Counted from the first letter of the stretch, positions 9,484 to 18,840 are shown. The stretch: DNA of 64,000 nt from Mucilaginibacter sp. (GCF_025362475.1 NZ_JANYGH010000008.1:62001-126000), one strand, 5' to 3'. The notes: generated by a model not told the origin, from the sequence alone. Numbers and translations are program-made.

Positions 9484-9888
9484 ATGAAATATTGAATTAA
9501 GGATCATTTACTTTGGCTTTTCAAATTTCGCTTTATTTTTAGTCATCCACCAATTCTTCGAAAGTACTTTTTCTTGTTTTCAATGGTTCATCATTCAAAC
9601 TTAGAGACTATAGCATTTAGTAACGATGTACTTATATTAAAGCCTGTTACCTATAGCAATATCATCTTTATCTATATATATCTTCAGAAACCCGCAATTG
9701 CACTTACCTTTGCCATTTAAGCTATCATAATATAATGGCAGGAATTGAATTTACAACTGTATTACAATTAGTTACATTCAAAAAGTAACAAATAAGTAAC
9801 ACTACTATAGAAGATTTATCGCGTGGGCTTTAAAATGAAGAATTAAATTTTAACTCGATACTATGGCATTCCTCCTTATTTTTACAAC
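9484..9888 (+). other. Non-coding gap before the chimeric ORF
   Basis: About 400 AT-rich bases. A short open stretch on the minus strand near 9540-9600 ends in a plausible C-terminus (KTRKSTFEELVDD) but has an in-frame stop just upstream and no start codon, so it is at most a gene scrap. No other structure was recognised. Confidence 0.4.
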
Positions 9889-10188
9889 ATGCCATTACAC
9901 GTCAATATTGAAGATTTATCAAACGTCCGTTCTGTTGAATCAGAACGGCTCGAATTTAAAGAGGGATGGAATCCTGATGCCATATACCGTTCAATTTGTG
10001 CTATTGCGAATGATTTTCGGGAAGCAAGCGTGCCCAACCGGTTCTTTTTAAACTATTGCACATTTGGGTATACCATGCACTGGTGGAAATGGGAGGACTG
10101 GGAACATTTGATCGACTGGATGGCGCTTAAGGGTGTAACAATGCCATTGTCTATTACAGACCAGGAAGCGCAGCGCCAAAATCTATAG
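9889..10188 (+). pseudogene. Chimeric remnant: AlbA_2 N-terminus joined to a GH89 (NAGLU) fragment
   Basis: This 99-residue frame joins pieces of two unrelated genes. Residues 1 to about 43 match the start of AlbA_2 (Schlafen-like, nucleic-acid-binding) proteins: [21 protein letters not shown] and [12 protein letters not shown]. From about residue 50 the sequence is the core of the alpha-N-acetylglucosaminidase barrel (GH89): [29 protein letters not shown] and PLSITDQEA, corresponding to the WWxWxxWExxIDWMALxGI block of NAGLU. Neither part is complete: AlbA_2 lacks its glycine-rich continuation, and NAGLU lacks both ends. The junction falls at about 10018-10045. It is most simply a deletion scar; a new functional fusion is unlikely. 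Confidence 0.75.
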
Positions 10189-10290
10189 TAATTTGATGTG
10201 GTACTGTAGTTGAATCAGCACACCGGTAAATCTGGTTGTCGGCATAAAAAGCCATCGTTTTTGTATGGGTATCTATTTCGCTATCTGCAT

Positions 10291-10739
10291 CTAATAATTT
10301 CCAATCTTTTTTACAATACCGAATGTTTCTTTTGCAACCGGCCCCTTTTCTTTTTTAGCGATAGCTACGTCTTTTACCTCCCCTGTAGCAATCTGTACAG
10401 AGCCTGTATATTTTTTTGATGTGGCATCAGGCTCAGTTCCATATGTTATATAATAAACTTCGGTTCCTCTGTTCAAGTTTGCCGTAGCACCTTGTCCGCG
10501 TTGTTTCGAATCAAACTCCTCTTTTTTGGCGATATGGTTACTGAACCGTTAATATCTCCGGCAAACTCCAGCTGAGGCGGTCTTGTGCGGTAATAATAAG
10601 CCCCTATGGTAGCAATGGTAGCTTTGCTATCAGTTGGTGCTACTGCAATTGTATTTTGCGGTTTTATAGCATCGCTCTGCACATTTGCATTCACATAAAG
10701 CAGGGCCATTAATGCTGATAGAATAATTATTTTTTTCAT
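10291..10739 (-). pseudogene. Small secreted protein gene split by a -1 frame change
   Basis: The upstream frame (10739 to 10473) encodes a signal peptide (MKKIIILSALMALLYVNANVQ) and about 50 mature residues. The downstream frame (ending 10291) encodes EEFDSKQRGQGATANLNRG, EVYYITYGTEPDATSKKY and VAKETFGIVKKIGNY. The two join smoothly if the ribosome slips back one base at AAAAAAG (10527-10521). The joined product would be about 148 residues. I do not recognise the family. Either a one-base loss in the A run has killed the gene, or this is a programmed -1 frameshift. Decay is favoured because the neighbours are also broken. Confidence 0.55.
10521..10527 (-). other. A AAA AAG slippery heptamer in frame
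   Basis: Read on the minus strand the zero-frame codons are CCA AAA AAG, which gives the X XXY YYZ arrangement A AAA AAG known from dnaX-type -1 frameshifting. The next -1 codons (GAG GAG TTT) continue the downstream open frame. No convincing downstream stem was found by eye. Confidence 0.45.
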
Positions 10740-10964
10740 TTTGCTCTGTTAGAAATTAATTTGTGTTATTACAATGCCATGTCAACGATATACAATATGA
10801 GTAAAATGACATTTTACCTTATTTTGAACCAGATTAATGTGTTGATTAAACATCCGTTTAAAAATCAATAAGCGTATTCTGTCTACAGCCATTTCTATAA
10901 AAACGTGACCTTCTCCTTCCTTCATCTCTAATTAATTCCGGTTTGATAAAAAAGCAAATTTTTT

Positions 10965-12596
10965 TTAATATGCCTGATTAGGTGTGTAATGCGGAAAATT
11001 ATCTCCCATCAAAATAGATTTTTTCTGAATTTGCAGCTTGCCATCTTTTACCCAGTTTTCTCCACGAACTATAAGTTCTGACGCAAGCGCGTCATACAGG
11101 TTTTTATAAATAGTAGTTACCGACGGATCGGATACAATATTATTCAATTCATAAGTGTCCTGTTGCAAATCGTATAGTTGCTCAAGACCTGTCAATGTAT
11201 AATATATATATTTGTAACGGAAGTCCCTTATGGCTACCCACGCATTATCCGGCTCATAACACAGGCTATGCTCTAAGCACAAAGTTGTTCTCCAATTGCC
11301 AGTTCCGTTCAATATTTTCAAAATGCTTTCGCCGTCTATTTTGGATGGAAGGGTAAAATTGCAAACATCCGCAAATGTGGGGAATATGTCTCTTAACTCT
11401 ACCAACTCGTTCTTTGTTTGCCCGCGTTTGTAATGAAAGTTGCCAATACCGGCAGGCCACCTAACCACCAACGGAACCTTGGCCGAAGGCTCGTAAGGTC
11501 TGGTTTTGCGCCACATATATTGGTCGCCCAACATTTCTCCGTGATCCGAGCAAAAAAGTATGAATGTATTTTCATATTGCCCTGTTTCTTTCAATGTTTT
11601 TATTACCCTTCCTATTTGTTCGTCCACAAAAGAAATAGAGCCTGCATAGGCAGCACGCGACGACTTTATTTCTTTCTCGGGAAAAATAGCCGAAGATGCC
11701 TCAGGCATTTGCTCCATCGAGACAGTTTTATCTTTATATTTTTCTTTAGCCCATTGGCTTACATGTGGCACAGGAATATCAATACTTTCGTAATAATCCA
11801 TCCAGCGCTTTGGCGGATCGAACGGTGGATGCGGACGTTGAAAAGAAAGTTTTAATAGCCACGGGCTTTCTGATACACTTTTCTTTAAAAAATCAATAGC
11901 TCTGTTGGCCGTCCAGTGTGTAGCATGCAGTTCATCGGGATACGGAAAAGGGATACCCCCACGGTTATCATTATAGCTTAAATGTGTTGCATTGATGTCT
12001 TTCTCGGGAGCAACTCTTTTAAACCATGCTTCATAATCGCAGATAAAGCCATTTTTATTTTTGGAATACCACCCTTCTTCCAAATTAATGGTTTTATAGC
12101 CCTGGGTATTTCGCGGCGGCCCGAAATGGTTTTTTCCCGTTACAATAGTTTCGTAACCCATTTCCGAAAAAAACTGCGGCATGGTAAGCTTATAGTATTG
12201 CGCAATATTATTCATATACCCCAGCATGCCGTGGTTCCATGGGCTAAGGCCTGTAAGCAAACTGGTACGCGCAGGCGTACACGACGGAACTGCACAGTAA
12301 AAATTGGCAAATCTTGCGCCCTCTTTTGCCAACGCATCAATGTTGGGTGTCTTGATCCAGGACGCTCCGGCGCAACCCAGATAATCGCCCCGATGCTGGT
12401 CGTCCATGATAAACAGTATATTCGGGCTTTTTATACCTTTATTTGATTTTCGTACAGATGCAGTTACAGGGTTTTCATCCCAATCATCTTTGAAATTCCC
12501 TATCGGAGATATGGCTAACGGAAACATTGCAAAAGCTCCAAGCCGCCTGACCGCATCTTTGCGGGAGATTTTATTTTTATCGTCTTCTGGTTTCAT
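10965..12596 (-). CDS. Family S1 sulfatase
   Basis: The 543-residue protein has a short N-terminal segment with an SRKDAVRRLG...FPLAISPIG pattern resembling a Tat-like or uncleaved export signal. The alkaline-phosphatase-like sulfatase core starts at about residue 57 with the metal-binding NILFIMDDQHRGD. The formylglycine site is Cys106 in CTPARTSLLTG, fitting the CxPxR rule. Further markers are VTGKNHFG, FQRPHPPFDPP and FCSDHGEMLGDQYMW with metal ligands. It should remove sulfate esters from glycans, probably in the periplasm, after activation by a formylglycine-generating enzyme that is not encoded here. It lies directly downstream of a susD remnant, so it probably belonged to a PUL that has partly decayed. 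The specific sugar sulfate cannot be predicted. Confidence 0.9.
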   Translation of the reverse strand: MKPEDDKNKISRKDAVRRLGAFAMFPLAISPIGNFKDDWDENPVTASVRKSNKGIKSPNILFIMDDQHRGDYLGCAGASWIKTPNIDALAKEGARFANFYCAVPSCTPARTSLLTGLSPWNHGMLGYMNNIAQYYKLTMPQFFSEMGYETIVTGKNHFGPPRNTQGYKTINLEEGWYSKNKNGFICDYEAWFKRVAPEKDINATHLSYNDNRGGIPFPYPDELHATHWTANRAIDFLKKSVSESPWLLKLSFQRPHPPFDPPKRWMDYYESIDIPVPHVSQWAKEKYKDKTVSMEQMPEASSAIFPEKEIKSSRAAYAGSISFVDEQIGRVIKTLKETGQYENTFILFCSDHGEMLGDQYMWRKTRPYEPSAKVPLVVRWPAGIGNFHYKRGQTKNELVELRDIFPTFADVCNFTLPSKIDGESILKILNGTGNWRTTLCLEHSLCYEPDNAWVAIRDFRYKYIYYTLTGLEQLYDLQQDTYELNNIVSDPSVTTIYKNLYDALASELIVRGENWVKDGKLQIQKKSILMGDNFPHYTPNQAY

Positions 12597-12614
12597 AATT
12601 TGTTTTAATGCATT

Positions 12615-12966
12615 CTATTTGACCGGATTTTGTTTTAGGTTAATATTGATAAGAAGTTCCTGTAGGGGTAGCGGCTCTAAATAATATTTATCGTTCAGCC
12701 TGTAGCAGGATCGTTAAAGTATTTAACATAACCGGTAGCCAAACCTCCATCAAGGGTAAGTTCATTGCCATAATCAGCATTTTTAACAAAACGCCTAACG
12801 GGTAATTGTTAAGATAAGTTCCTTTATTCCATCGCTTTAAATCATTAAGGCGGAAACTATCGGCAAATAACCCGATCCTTCGTTCTCGTCGTCTCTCCCA
12901 AATAACTTGGGCAACAGATGGGTCATTGGCCGGATCAATTATTGTTAACATCCCGAATACATAAAT
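12615..12966 (-). pseudogene. susD/ragB C-terminal remnant (frameshifted)
   Basis: The first frame (about 12966-12790) reads LTIIDPANDPSVAQVIWERRRERRIGLFADSFRLNDLKRWNKGTYL, the classic ERRIELxxEGxRxxDLKRW block of SusD. It then shifts to a second frame reading KNADYGNELTLDGGLATGYVKYFNDPATG, and to a third reading LNDKYYLEPLPLQELLININ before a stop at 12615. That is the standard SusD C-terminus, cut by at least two frameshifts and lacking about the first 400 residues. The sulfatase starts 18 bases downstream, so the two were probably one operon. Confidence 0.8.
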
Positions 12967-13029
12967 CTACCCTACTCATCATCAAAAGTTTGAATTTACT
13001 GCTATATATAGCTTTTTTCTACATAGTTA

Positions 13030-13288
13030 TCTTACACGAATATCAGCGGCATTTGTGGTGAAAGAAATACATCCCCCTGGTTTTGCGGTAATCTCCATAG
13101 TTCGGGGCTTACCAAAGCTTCTACCTGGGCGGGTAACCTATCGAAAGTTTTCTTTAATCCTTTTGCCAATACCTTCCATGCACTACCGGGGATGCTGGCT
13201 CGGCAGGGTTGTGCCACTGATAGGTTTGGGTGAAACAAAAAATGCTCAAACAGCTAAAAAAAATCGCTATGCCTAAATAAATTTCCAT
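13030..13288 (-). pseudogene. SGNH/GDSL hydrolase N-terminal remnant
   Basis: From ATG 13288 a signal peptide (MEIYLGIAIFFSCLSIFCF) runs into TYQWHNPAEPASPVVHGRYWQ before a stop. A second frame continues with GLKKTFDRLPAQVEALVSPELWRLPQNQ. A third frame gives ISFTTNAADIRVR and then a stop. This succession is the N-terminal beta domain of Bacteroidota SGNH hydrolases (YxWxxPxxxPxxxxGxxW...YDRLPAxAExxVRxxVW.LSxxSAG). The catalytic domain is absent. At least two frameshifts plus truncation are visible. Confidence 0.7.
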
Positions 13289-13320
13289 GCTTTTAGTGTT
13301 TTTAAAAAGTCCTGTCTTAC

Positions 13321-15444
13321 TCATTGGTTATCTTTTAAAAGTTTTTTTATAATGGGCGCAATGGCACTTGCCCAAGCTTTATAACCTTCTGGTAGTAAGT
13401 GAATGCCATCTGTACCATATTTAGTTGAATCCAACTTGCCATCCGGTAATATGAAACCATCAGTCAGATTTAAATAAATAACAGATTTCAGGTGGCTTTT
13501 GGCCAGCAGTTGGTGTATCTCCTCATAGCTTTTCCTTTTGGGGTCATCTTTTTTTAACCCGGTAGGCAAGGGACCTAACAGGAGTAATTTGGTATGAGGC
13601 ATATTTCTTTTTGCCCATTTTGTAATCAACAAAATCCCTTCTGTAATTTCCTGCGGACTATCGCCCGCTATAATATTGTTTACCCCAACTGTTACTACCA
13701 TTACCTTGGGTTGAGCTTTAGCATAATTCCCATTTTGCAGGCGCCAAAGCAGGTTTTGGGTTCTATCACCAGAAATACCTGCACATTCCCATCTCAGATT
13801 TACAAATACGCTGTCAAAAGATTTTAGACCCGGTTTGTAGGTTACATAAGTTCTGTGTCCCCCGATTCCTTGTGTAATCGAATTGCCCAAAAATAAAATA
13901 TCAAGTTTTCTCTCTACAAGCTGTAGGCTATCAATGTTTTCAAACTGTGCCCACCAGTCTTTTTCGGGTGTCCAGCCAGCGCCATCGCGATACTCGTTGC
14001 CGGCGGCAGGTATGGCCGCAAAATTGACTTTATAGCCGGTGTTTGACAGTATAAAATTGGTGATAGGCGTTGGGTTTGGTAAACTGTGCGGATGATGGTT
14101 TACACCGGGTTTATGTATAACTGTTATGTTTCCGCCTGCTGCTTTTACACGCTGTTCGAACAGCGTGGTATTTTCTGCAATAGGTACCACATCATCGGCA
14201 TCGCCCACTACATGCAACATCGGGAAACCCAATTTTGCAATATCTTCGGCATGATCTAAGGGGCTATCCTTAAAGTTTATCGACTGCTCTTCCGTTAGGT
14301 TGTAGTCTCTTTTAAAGATCTCCCAATCCTCTTTACTACCTGCACTTTTTCCTTTACCTCCGGGCCAACTTTTCAGATCTAATACCGGGGCATCGGCATA
14401 TACGCAGGCTACATTACCGGGATTGGCTAATGCCCAGTTGTACACATAAACCCCTCCCCGGCTCATGCCTTCTAAGGCAGCCTTTTTGGCAAGGCCGCAT
14501 TGCTGCGTCAACGTGTAAAACTTGTTCCATAAGTCTATAGCGTCTGCATTGCCAAACAACTCGGCCACATCACAATACACTACATGAAAGCCTCTTTCTA
14601 ACAAGGAGATATCTGTTTGAGGCTCATGCCCCCAAAACCTTGCCCGCCAAACCCAGGGCTTACCGGGAGCAGCTATTTTGGGCTTAACAACTTTGCACTC
14701 TCTGCCTTTAAACGTAAAGCTTGCACATTCAAAACCATAAAAACTACTGATGCGTTTTTCTTCCTTTATTTTTGAAAAAATATCGAATTTCTTATCACCC
14801 TTTTGAGTGATTGCTTCATATATACGCGATGCGATAATACCTGCACCGATAGAAGTGGGGTGTACTCCATCGGGCAGCAAGTCTGGTTTATCGATAAACA
14901 AAGGAAATAGGTTAATTACCTCCAATTTTTGCTCAAAAGCCACATGTTGGGTCATGGGGATAATGTTTTTTATCAACACCGGGTTGTAAATTTGGTTACT
15001 GTCAGTAAAAAATGAGGGCAATGGCAATAACACGATAACCCGCGGCTTGGTAGGCAAAGTGCTAAATGAATTAATCAATTCTTTATAAGTGCTTTCAAAC
15101 TCATTGTACATAGGACGGGTGGGTGCTTTGCTATCATTGGTGCCCAGTTTTATAAGCACAATATTTGGACGGCTGGCCAATGCTTCGACGTACTCTTTCG
15201 TTTTCCAATAGGGATTAGTAGTATTTTTTAACAATGTGGCTCCACTATGGCCAAAATTCATTACTTCGTAATCATCACCCAGCATATTTTGTAATTGTGC
15301 CGGGTATGAATTTTTTTCCCGGTTCGCAATACCCAATCCGTAAGTTATGCTATTACCTACGCAAACTACTCTGATCTTTTGGGCTGACAGTGATAATGAT
15401 ATAATGCTAAATAGTAGAAAGATTACACTAATCCTGGTTTTCAT
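13321..15444 (-). CDS. Three-domain esterase: SGNH - alpha/beta hydrolase - SGNH
   Basis: The 707-residue secreted protein (signal peptide to about residue 21) joins three hydrolase domains. Residues 22-215 are an SGNH esterase: VCVGNSITYGLG, FGHSGA, KLGTNDSK and DGVHPTSIG supply the four blocks. Residues about 225-470 are an alpha/beta-hydrolase of prolyl-oligopeptidase type with the nucleophile elbow EGMSRGG, HVVGDADDVVPI for the acid and GVNHHPHS for the histidine. Residues about 485-705 are a second SGNH domain with FLGNSITQGIG, CAGISGDRTQNLLWR, TVGVNN and DGIHLLPEG. All catalytic blocks look intact. It probably strips acetyl or other acyl groups from glycans in the periplasm or at the surface. 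It is the last intact gene of the minus-strand PUL. Confidence 0.85.
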   Translation of the reverse strand: MKTRISVIFLLFSIISLSLSAQKIRVVCVGNSITYGLGIANREKNSYPAQLQNMLGDDYEVMNFGHSGATLLKNTTNPYWKTKEYVEALASRPNIVLIKLGTNDSKAPTRPMYNEFESTYKELINSFSTLPTKPRVIVLLPLPSFFTDSNQIYNPVLIKNIIPMTQHVAFEQKLEVINLFPLFIDKPDLLPDGVHPTSIGAGIIASRIYEAITQKGDKKFDIFSKIKEEKRISSFYGFECASFTFKGRECKVVKPKIAAPGKPWVWRARFWGHEPQTDISLLERGFHVVYCDVAELFGNADAIDLWNKFYTLTQQCGLAKKAALEGMSRGGVYVYNWALANPGNVACVYADAPVLDLKSWPGGKGKSAGSKEDWEIFKRDYNLTEEQSINFKDSPLDHAEDIAKLGFPMLHVVGDADDVVPIAENTTLFEQRVKAAGGNITVIHKPGVNHHPHSLPNPTPITNFILSNTGYKVNFAAIPAAGNEYRDGAGWTPEKDWWAQFENIDSLQLVERKLDILFLGNSITQGIGGHRTYVTYKPGLKSFDSVFVNLRWECAGISGDRTQNLLWRLQNGNYAKAQPKVMVVTVGVNNIIAGDSPQEITEGILLITKWAKRNMPHTKLLLLGPLPTGLKKDDPKRKSYEEIHQLLAKSHLKSVIYLNLTDGFILPDGKLDSTKYGTDGIHLLPEGYKAWASAIAPIIKKLLKDNQ

Positions 15445-15494
15445 ATGCTGTTTTCATAGTTATTGATTTTTGAACGCTATTTATTTCAACCTGA

Positions 15495-16580
15495 TCACCA
15501 TTTGATATTTTTATCTATAAAAGAAATAAGATCCTTCGCCATGGTTTGTTGTTCGATGCGGTTTGGGTGTCCGGGTGTGTTTTTAAAAGGGAAAAAAAGT
15601 GTATGTATATTTTGGTCATTCAGATTTTTGACTGCCTGAGAAATATAACCAGGCCAATTTGAGCCGGCTTCTGTTGCATTCATATTACCCAGCACACAAA
15701 TAATGGAGGCATGAGGGTATTTGCTACGGATGGTTGATATGAAGTTTTGATACGACTTAATTATAAACTCATCAGTGGGCGGGGTAGTACCAAATCTTAT
15801 TTTAAACTGGGCCTTCTCGGGAAGTTTAACCAACCAATAGTCATACTGAAAAAGATTTACCACAACAATGTCCGGCGTGTAATTCGAAAAGTTCCATTTG
15901 CTTTGAGGATTTGTTGGGTCCAAGCGGTCGTATATGTCTGGCATGATCTCAGGAAAACCGCTTATCATAACACCAATACCGCTCCGGGCAATGCAGGAAC
16001 ACTGAGCACCGAAATGCCTCGCTGTTAACGCATCGTAAGTATAGTAATTGTTAAAATATTCTGGTGCGCCCGGATTCTGGACACCTGCCGGCGCATCCAC
16101 ACCATTCCCGGCAGTAATAGAATTACCATAGAACTCAATTTTACGGACCTGAGCTTTTGACCGGGGTAAAATCTTTCCTTTTCCTTCGATCTCAAATCCG
16201 TAGAACCTCGTTTCGGAGGTATTATTGGTCAATTTATAAATTTCGACCGAATGGATTGCATCAGTTAATCCGGATGCCACGATGAACCTCTTTTTAGTAC
16301 TGTCGGAACTTATCTTTATAATTTTAGTTTGATCTCGGTCAACTATTGCATAGAAATAGTCTTTCTCCCGAAAAGATTGCATGGTCGTATTTAATCCAGT
16401 TCCCTTAAAATTAATGGTGACGGCAGAACCCGGCCAGTAAAGAGATACGGAATCTTCCGCTACCTTGGTACGTCCGGCATAAGATATATTGATATTAGAA
16501 ACCTTGATCTGAACCTGACCATAACTTTTGACAGCAATCGTCAAGCTACTTATTAAAACTAATCTTAAATATCGTTTCAT
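15495..16580 (-). CDS. CE2-type carbohydrate esterase (SGNH with N-terminal jelly roll)
   Basis: The 361-residue secreted protein has a signal peptide (SLTIAVKSYGQ). A beta-sandwich of about 115 residues follows with VAEDSVSLYWPGSAVTINFKGTGLN and VEIYKLT..., characteristic of the CE2 N-terminal domain. The SGNH domain begins with IEFYGNSITAGNG (Ser nucleophile), then a conserved Tyr-rich stretch with SGIGVM. It ends with PGHPNRIEQQTMA, where His is the likely base; CE2 enzymes often lack the Asp of the triad. Family members are acetylxylan or acetyl-hexose 6-O-deacetylases. It is in line with the surrounding PUL genes, 217 bases after the GH2 gene. Acetyl esterase activity is well supported; the sugar is not. 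Confidence 0.82.
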   Translation of the reverse strand: MKRYLRLVLISSLTIAVKSYGQVQIKVSNINISYAGRTKVAEDSVSLYWPGSAVTINFKGTGLNTTMQSFREKDYFYAIVDRDQTKIIKISSDSTKKRFIVASGLTDAIHSVEIYKLTNNTSETRFYGFEIEGKGKILPRSKAQVRKIEFYGNSITAGNGVDAPAGVQNPGAPEYFNNYYTYDALTARHFGAQCSCIARSGIGVMISGFPEIMPDIYDRLDPTNPQSKWNFSNYTPDIVVVNLFQYDYWLVKLPEKAQFKIRFGTTPPTDEFIIKSYQNFISTIRSKYPHASIICVLGNMNATEAGSNWPGYISQAVKNLNDQNIHTLFFPFKNTPGHPNRIEQQTMAKDLISFIDKNIKW

Positions 16581-16797
16581 TTATTATTGCTTCTGGTATA
16601 ATTTTTTTTCAGATTGTAGGTGATGTGGTTTAAAGGGCTGTGTTCTATCCAAAGGGTGACGACGTATCTCGTCAGTTCAAATTATCAGCCCCCAATAATT
16701 CTGGGCCGCTGGCTTTGCGCTTTTGCATTGAAACAGTCATTTGTACAGCACCTAAAAACCTTCACTTTTTTGTTTTCTCATCTGTTATATCATAATG

Positions 16798-18834
16798 TTA
16801 GAGCTCTTGCTGTGTGGCGATGTAACCGTTTGGCCTTACAACTGTTATGACTGCTTTACCTGTATAGTTTTTCTCCAATTGAAGGTTTAGCTTTTCTCCC
16901 GGGTGCAACGTTGGAAGCTCCTGTGGCTTTTGCATTGCGTAATTACTTGTACTGCTGGACATATATATTTTATAGCCCCGGCAAATGTGTTCTGGTAAGC
17001 CCACGCTACCAAAAATAGTTACCGGGATAGGTGCCATTTTGGTGGGGTTTATGACATTGGCCACTTGTACTTCAACCGGCGAAGAAAGTTCGCGGAGCAC
17101 TTTCATAGACGGTTTTGGATTGCCATACATGTCATAAACACCATGTATTCTTCTTTTAAATTTGGTAGTATCACTGGTGCCTGGGTAATGGGTGCGGTAG
17201 TCGGTTAAATCAAAATAAATGGCCCCTTGTACAAATGGCTTGCTTTCAAAAACCGCCATATGATAAACCATGTCCCTGATCCGTCGTTCGTCACCTCCTG
17301 TAAAATTAGGCTCGCATAAACCAAACTCCGAAATAATAAGGGTTTTGTTAGGATAGCTAACGTGGATACTATCAAGGTAACTGCTAATCTTGGCTACTGG
17401 TACTTGCCACCAGCTACCGCCATATTCATTCATCATCAAATAATCGCCCTGGCTGGCGCCATCTGGTACAAAATTTGGCTGGTTTGAAAAACTGCTGGTT
17501 AAAGTGTTGCTAACATATGCCTTCATGCGTGTATGATCAAGCTCACTGGTACGTTTCATCAGGCTATCAATCATCGCCTTCACTTCATTATCGCGCCCAC
17601 GCAATTCGTTGCCCACAGCCCAGGAAAAAATGCTGGTATGATTATAAAGATTATTAACCATGCGCTCCAGCTGTTTGGTGGCGATATTAAGAATGTCTTT
17701 ATTGGCCGGTGTTTCAGGCCCCCAAAGGGGTATTTCCTGTTGTATTAAAATGCCGTTACGGTCGCAAAAATCGTAGAACACCTCATCTTGCTGAAAGTGC
17801 ATTCGGGTGAAAATGGTATTCACCTCTTTTAGTAATTTGCAATGGCGAATGATCTCCGAATCGGGTTCGGCAAAGCCGTAGTTTGGGTTGGAGCCAGCTG
17901 TCCATTCTGTACCCATCAGTTTTACAGGCTCGCCATTTAAAATTATCTGGCCATTTTGCATTTTCAGGTCTTTAAAGCCAACAGTGGTAGTAACAACATC
18001 AACAGCTTTGTTGTTCAGCATCACTTTTACCCGCACTTTGTAAAGGTTTGGAAAATCAAAGTGCCACGGGTTTACTTTGGTAAGGTCAATATCGGTTACG
18101 GCTTCGGTGCCCTTCCAAATTGGGTTGTTTATTTTTGAATATACTGTATTATGCGTAGGTTGATTTTCTTCGGAGACGTCAACAGCGTAGCGTAAATTGT
18201 TCGACTGCTGATCGAAACCCAATTTTATTTTCAGGTGCCCGCTATCATTTGTTAAATCTAATTTAGGTTCTACATGAATATAATTCGCAGCGGGTTTGCC
18301 ACTTACAATCAAAGCAACTTTTCTGATAATCCCCCCGTCATTCGGCCAATCGAAAGATGTGCCAAACGGAACCTTGTTTTTTGTATAGGCGTTATTAACC
18401 GCTACCGTGATCTTATTTTCAGCCCCATATTTAAGCTTATTATTAAGATTGATGCTGAACCTGTTAAATCCATCTCCTATGTTTTCAAAAACTTTTTTGC
18501 CGTTAATATAAATTTTTGAGGTATGGTTTACAGCGCCAAATTGTAATACTACGTTTTTGTTTTTCCAATTAACCGGCACTTTCAAGGTATAACTGTACCA
18601 GCCCCAGCCGTAATGATTTTGGGTTGCTTCATCTATATTCCAGGTGTGGGGCAGGTTTACGGTTTTGGCATTGGTCAGTTCTTTACTGAACCAATGCTTA
18701 TCTATGCCTTCTCCCTTTATATCAATAGCAAATTTCCAATTACTATTGATGGGTATGGTATCACGTTGGGCAAAAAGGGTATTACTAAGTAGCAAGGAGT
18801 AAAATAGTGTAATCAGGCTGATTTTTTTTTTCAT
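16798..18834 (-). CDS. GH2 glycoside hydrolase (beta-galactosidase / beta-glucuronidase type)
   Basis: The 678-residue protein has a signal peptide (LLLSNTLFAQ). The three GH2 modules are in order: a jelly roll at about 28-185 (LPHTWNIDEATQ, HYGWGWYSYTL), an Ig-like domain at about 190-295, and a TIM barrel from about 300. The acid/base is Glu410 in SWAVGNELRG and the nucleophile is Glu503 in LIISEFGL. GH2 enzymes remove terminal beta-linked Gal, GlcA, Man or related sugars; sequence alone does not decide. It sits 6 bases after the metallophosphoesterase stop, so the two are very likely co-transcribed. Confidence 0.9.
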   Translation of the reverse strand: MKKKISLITLFYSLLLSNTLFAQRDTIPINSNWKFAIDIKGEGIDKHWFSKELTNAKTVNLPHTWNIDEATQNHYGWGWYSYTLKVPVNWKNKNVVLQFGAVNHTSKIYINGKKVFENIGDGFNRFSINLNNKLKYGAENKITVAVNNAYTKNKVPFGTSFDWPNDGGIIRKVALIVSGKPAANYIHVEPKLDLTNDSGHLKIKLGFDQQSNNLRYAVDVSEENQPTHNTVYSKINNPIWKGTEAVTDIDLTKVNPWHFDFPNLYKVRVKVMLNNKAVDVVTTTVGFKDLKMQNGQIILNGEPVKLMGTEWTAGSNPNYGFAEPDSEIIRHCKLLKEVNTIFTRMHFQQDEVFYDFCDRNGILIQQEIPLWGPETPANKDILNIATKQLERMVNNLYNHTSIFSWAVGNELRGRDNEVKAMIDSLMKRTSELDHTRMKAYVSNTLTSSFSNQPNFVPDGASQGDYLMMNEYGGSWWQVPVAKISSYLDSIHVSYPNKTLIISEFGLCEPNFTGGDERRIRDMVYHMAVFESKPFVQGAIYFDLTDYRTHYPGTSDTTKFKRRIHGVYDMYGNPKPSMKVLRELSSPVEVQVANVINPTKMAPIPVTIFGSVGLPEHICRGYKIYMSSSTSNYAMQKPQELPTLHPGEKLNLQLEKNYTGKAVITVVRPNGYIATQQEL

Positions 18835-18840
18835 TTTAAC

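Noticed and set aside
9540..9610. Short minus-strand C-terminus-like stretch (KTRKSTFEELVDD)
   Set aside because: It has an in-frame stop immediately upstream and no start codon; too short to identify.
13055..13276. Plus-strand frame over the SGNH remnant
   Set aside because: The minus strand carries recognisable SGNH N-terminal sequence in three frames; the plus frame has no sensible composition.
16657..16674. TGACGA/TCGTCA hairpin between the GH2 and CE2 genes
   Set aside because: Six-bp stem, no T tract and no second copy; too weak to call.
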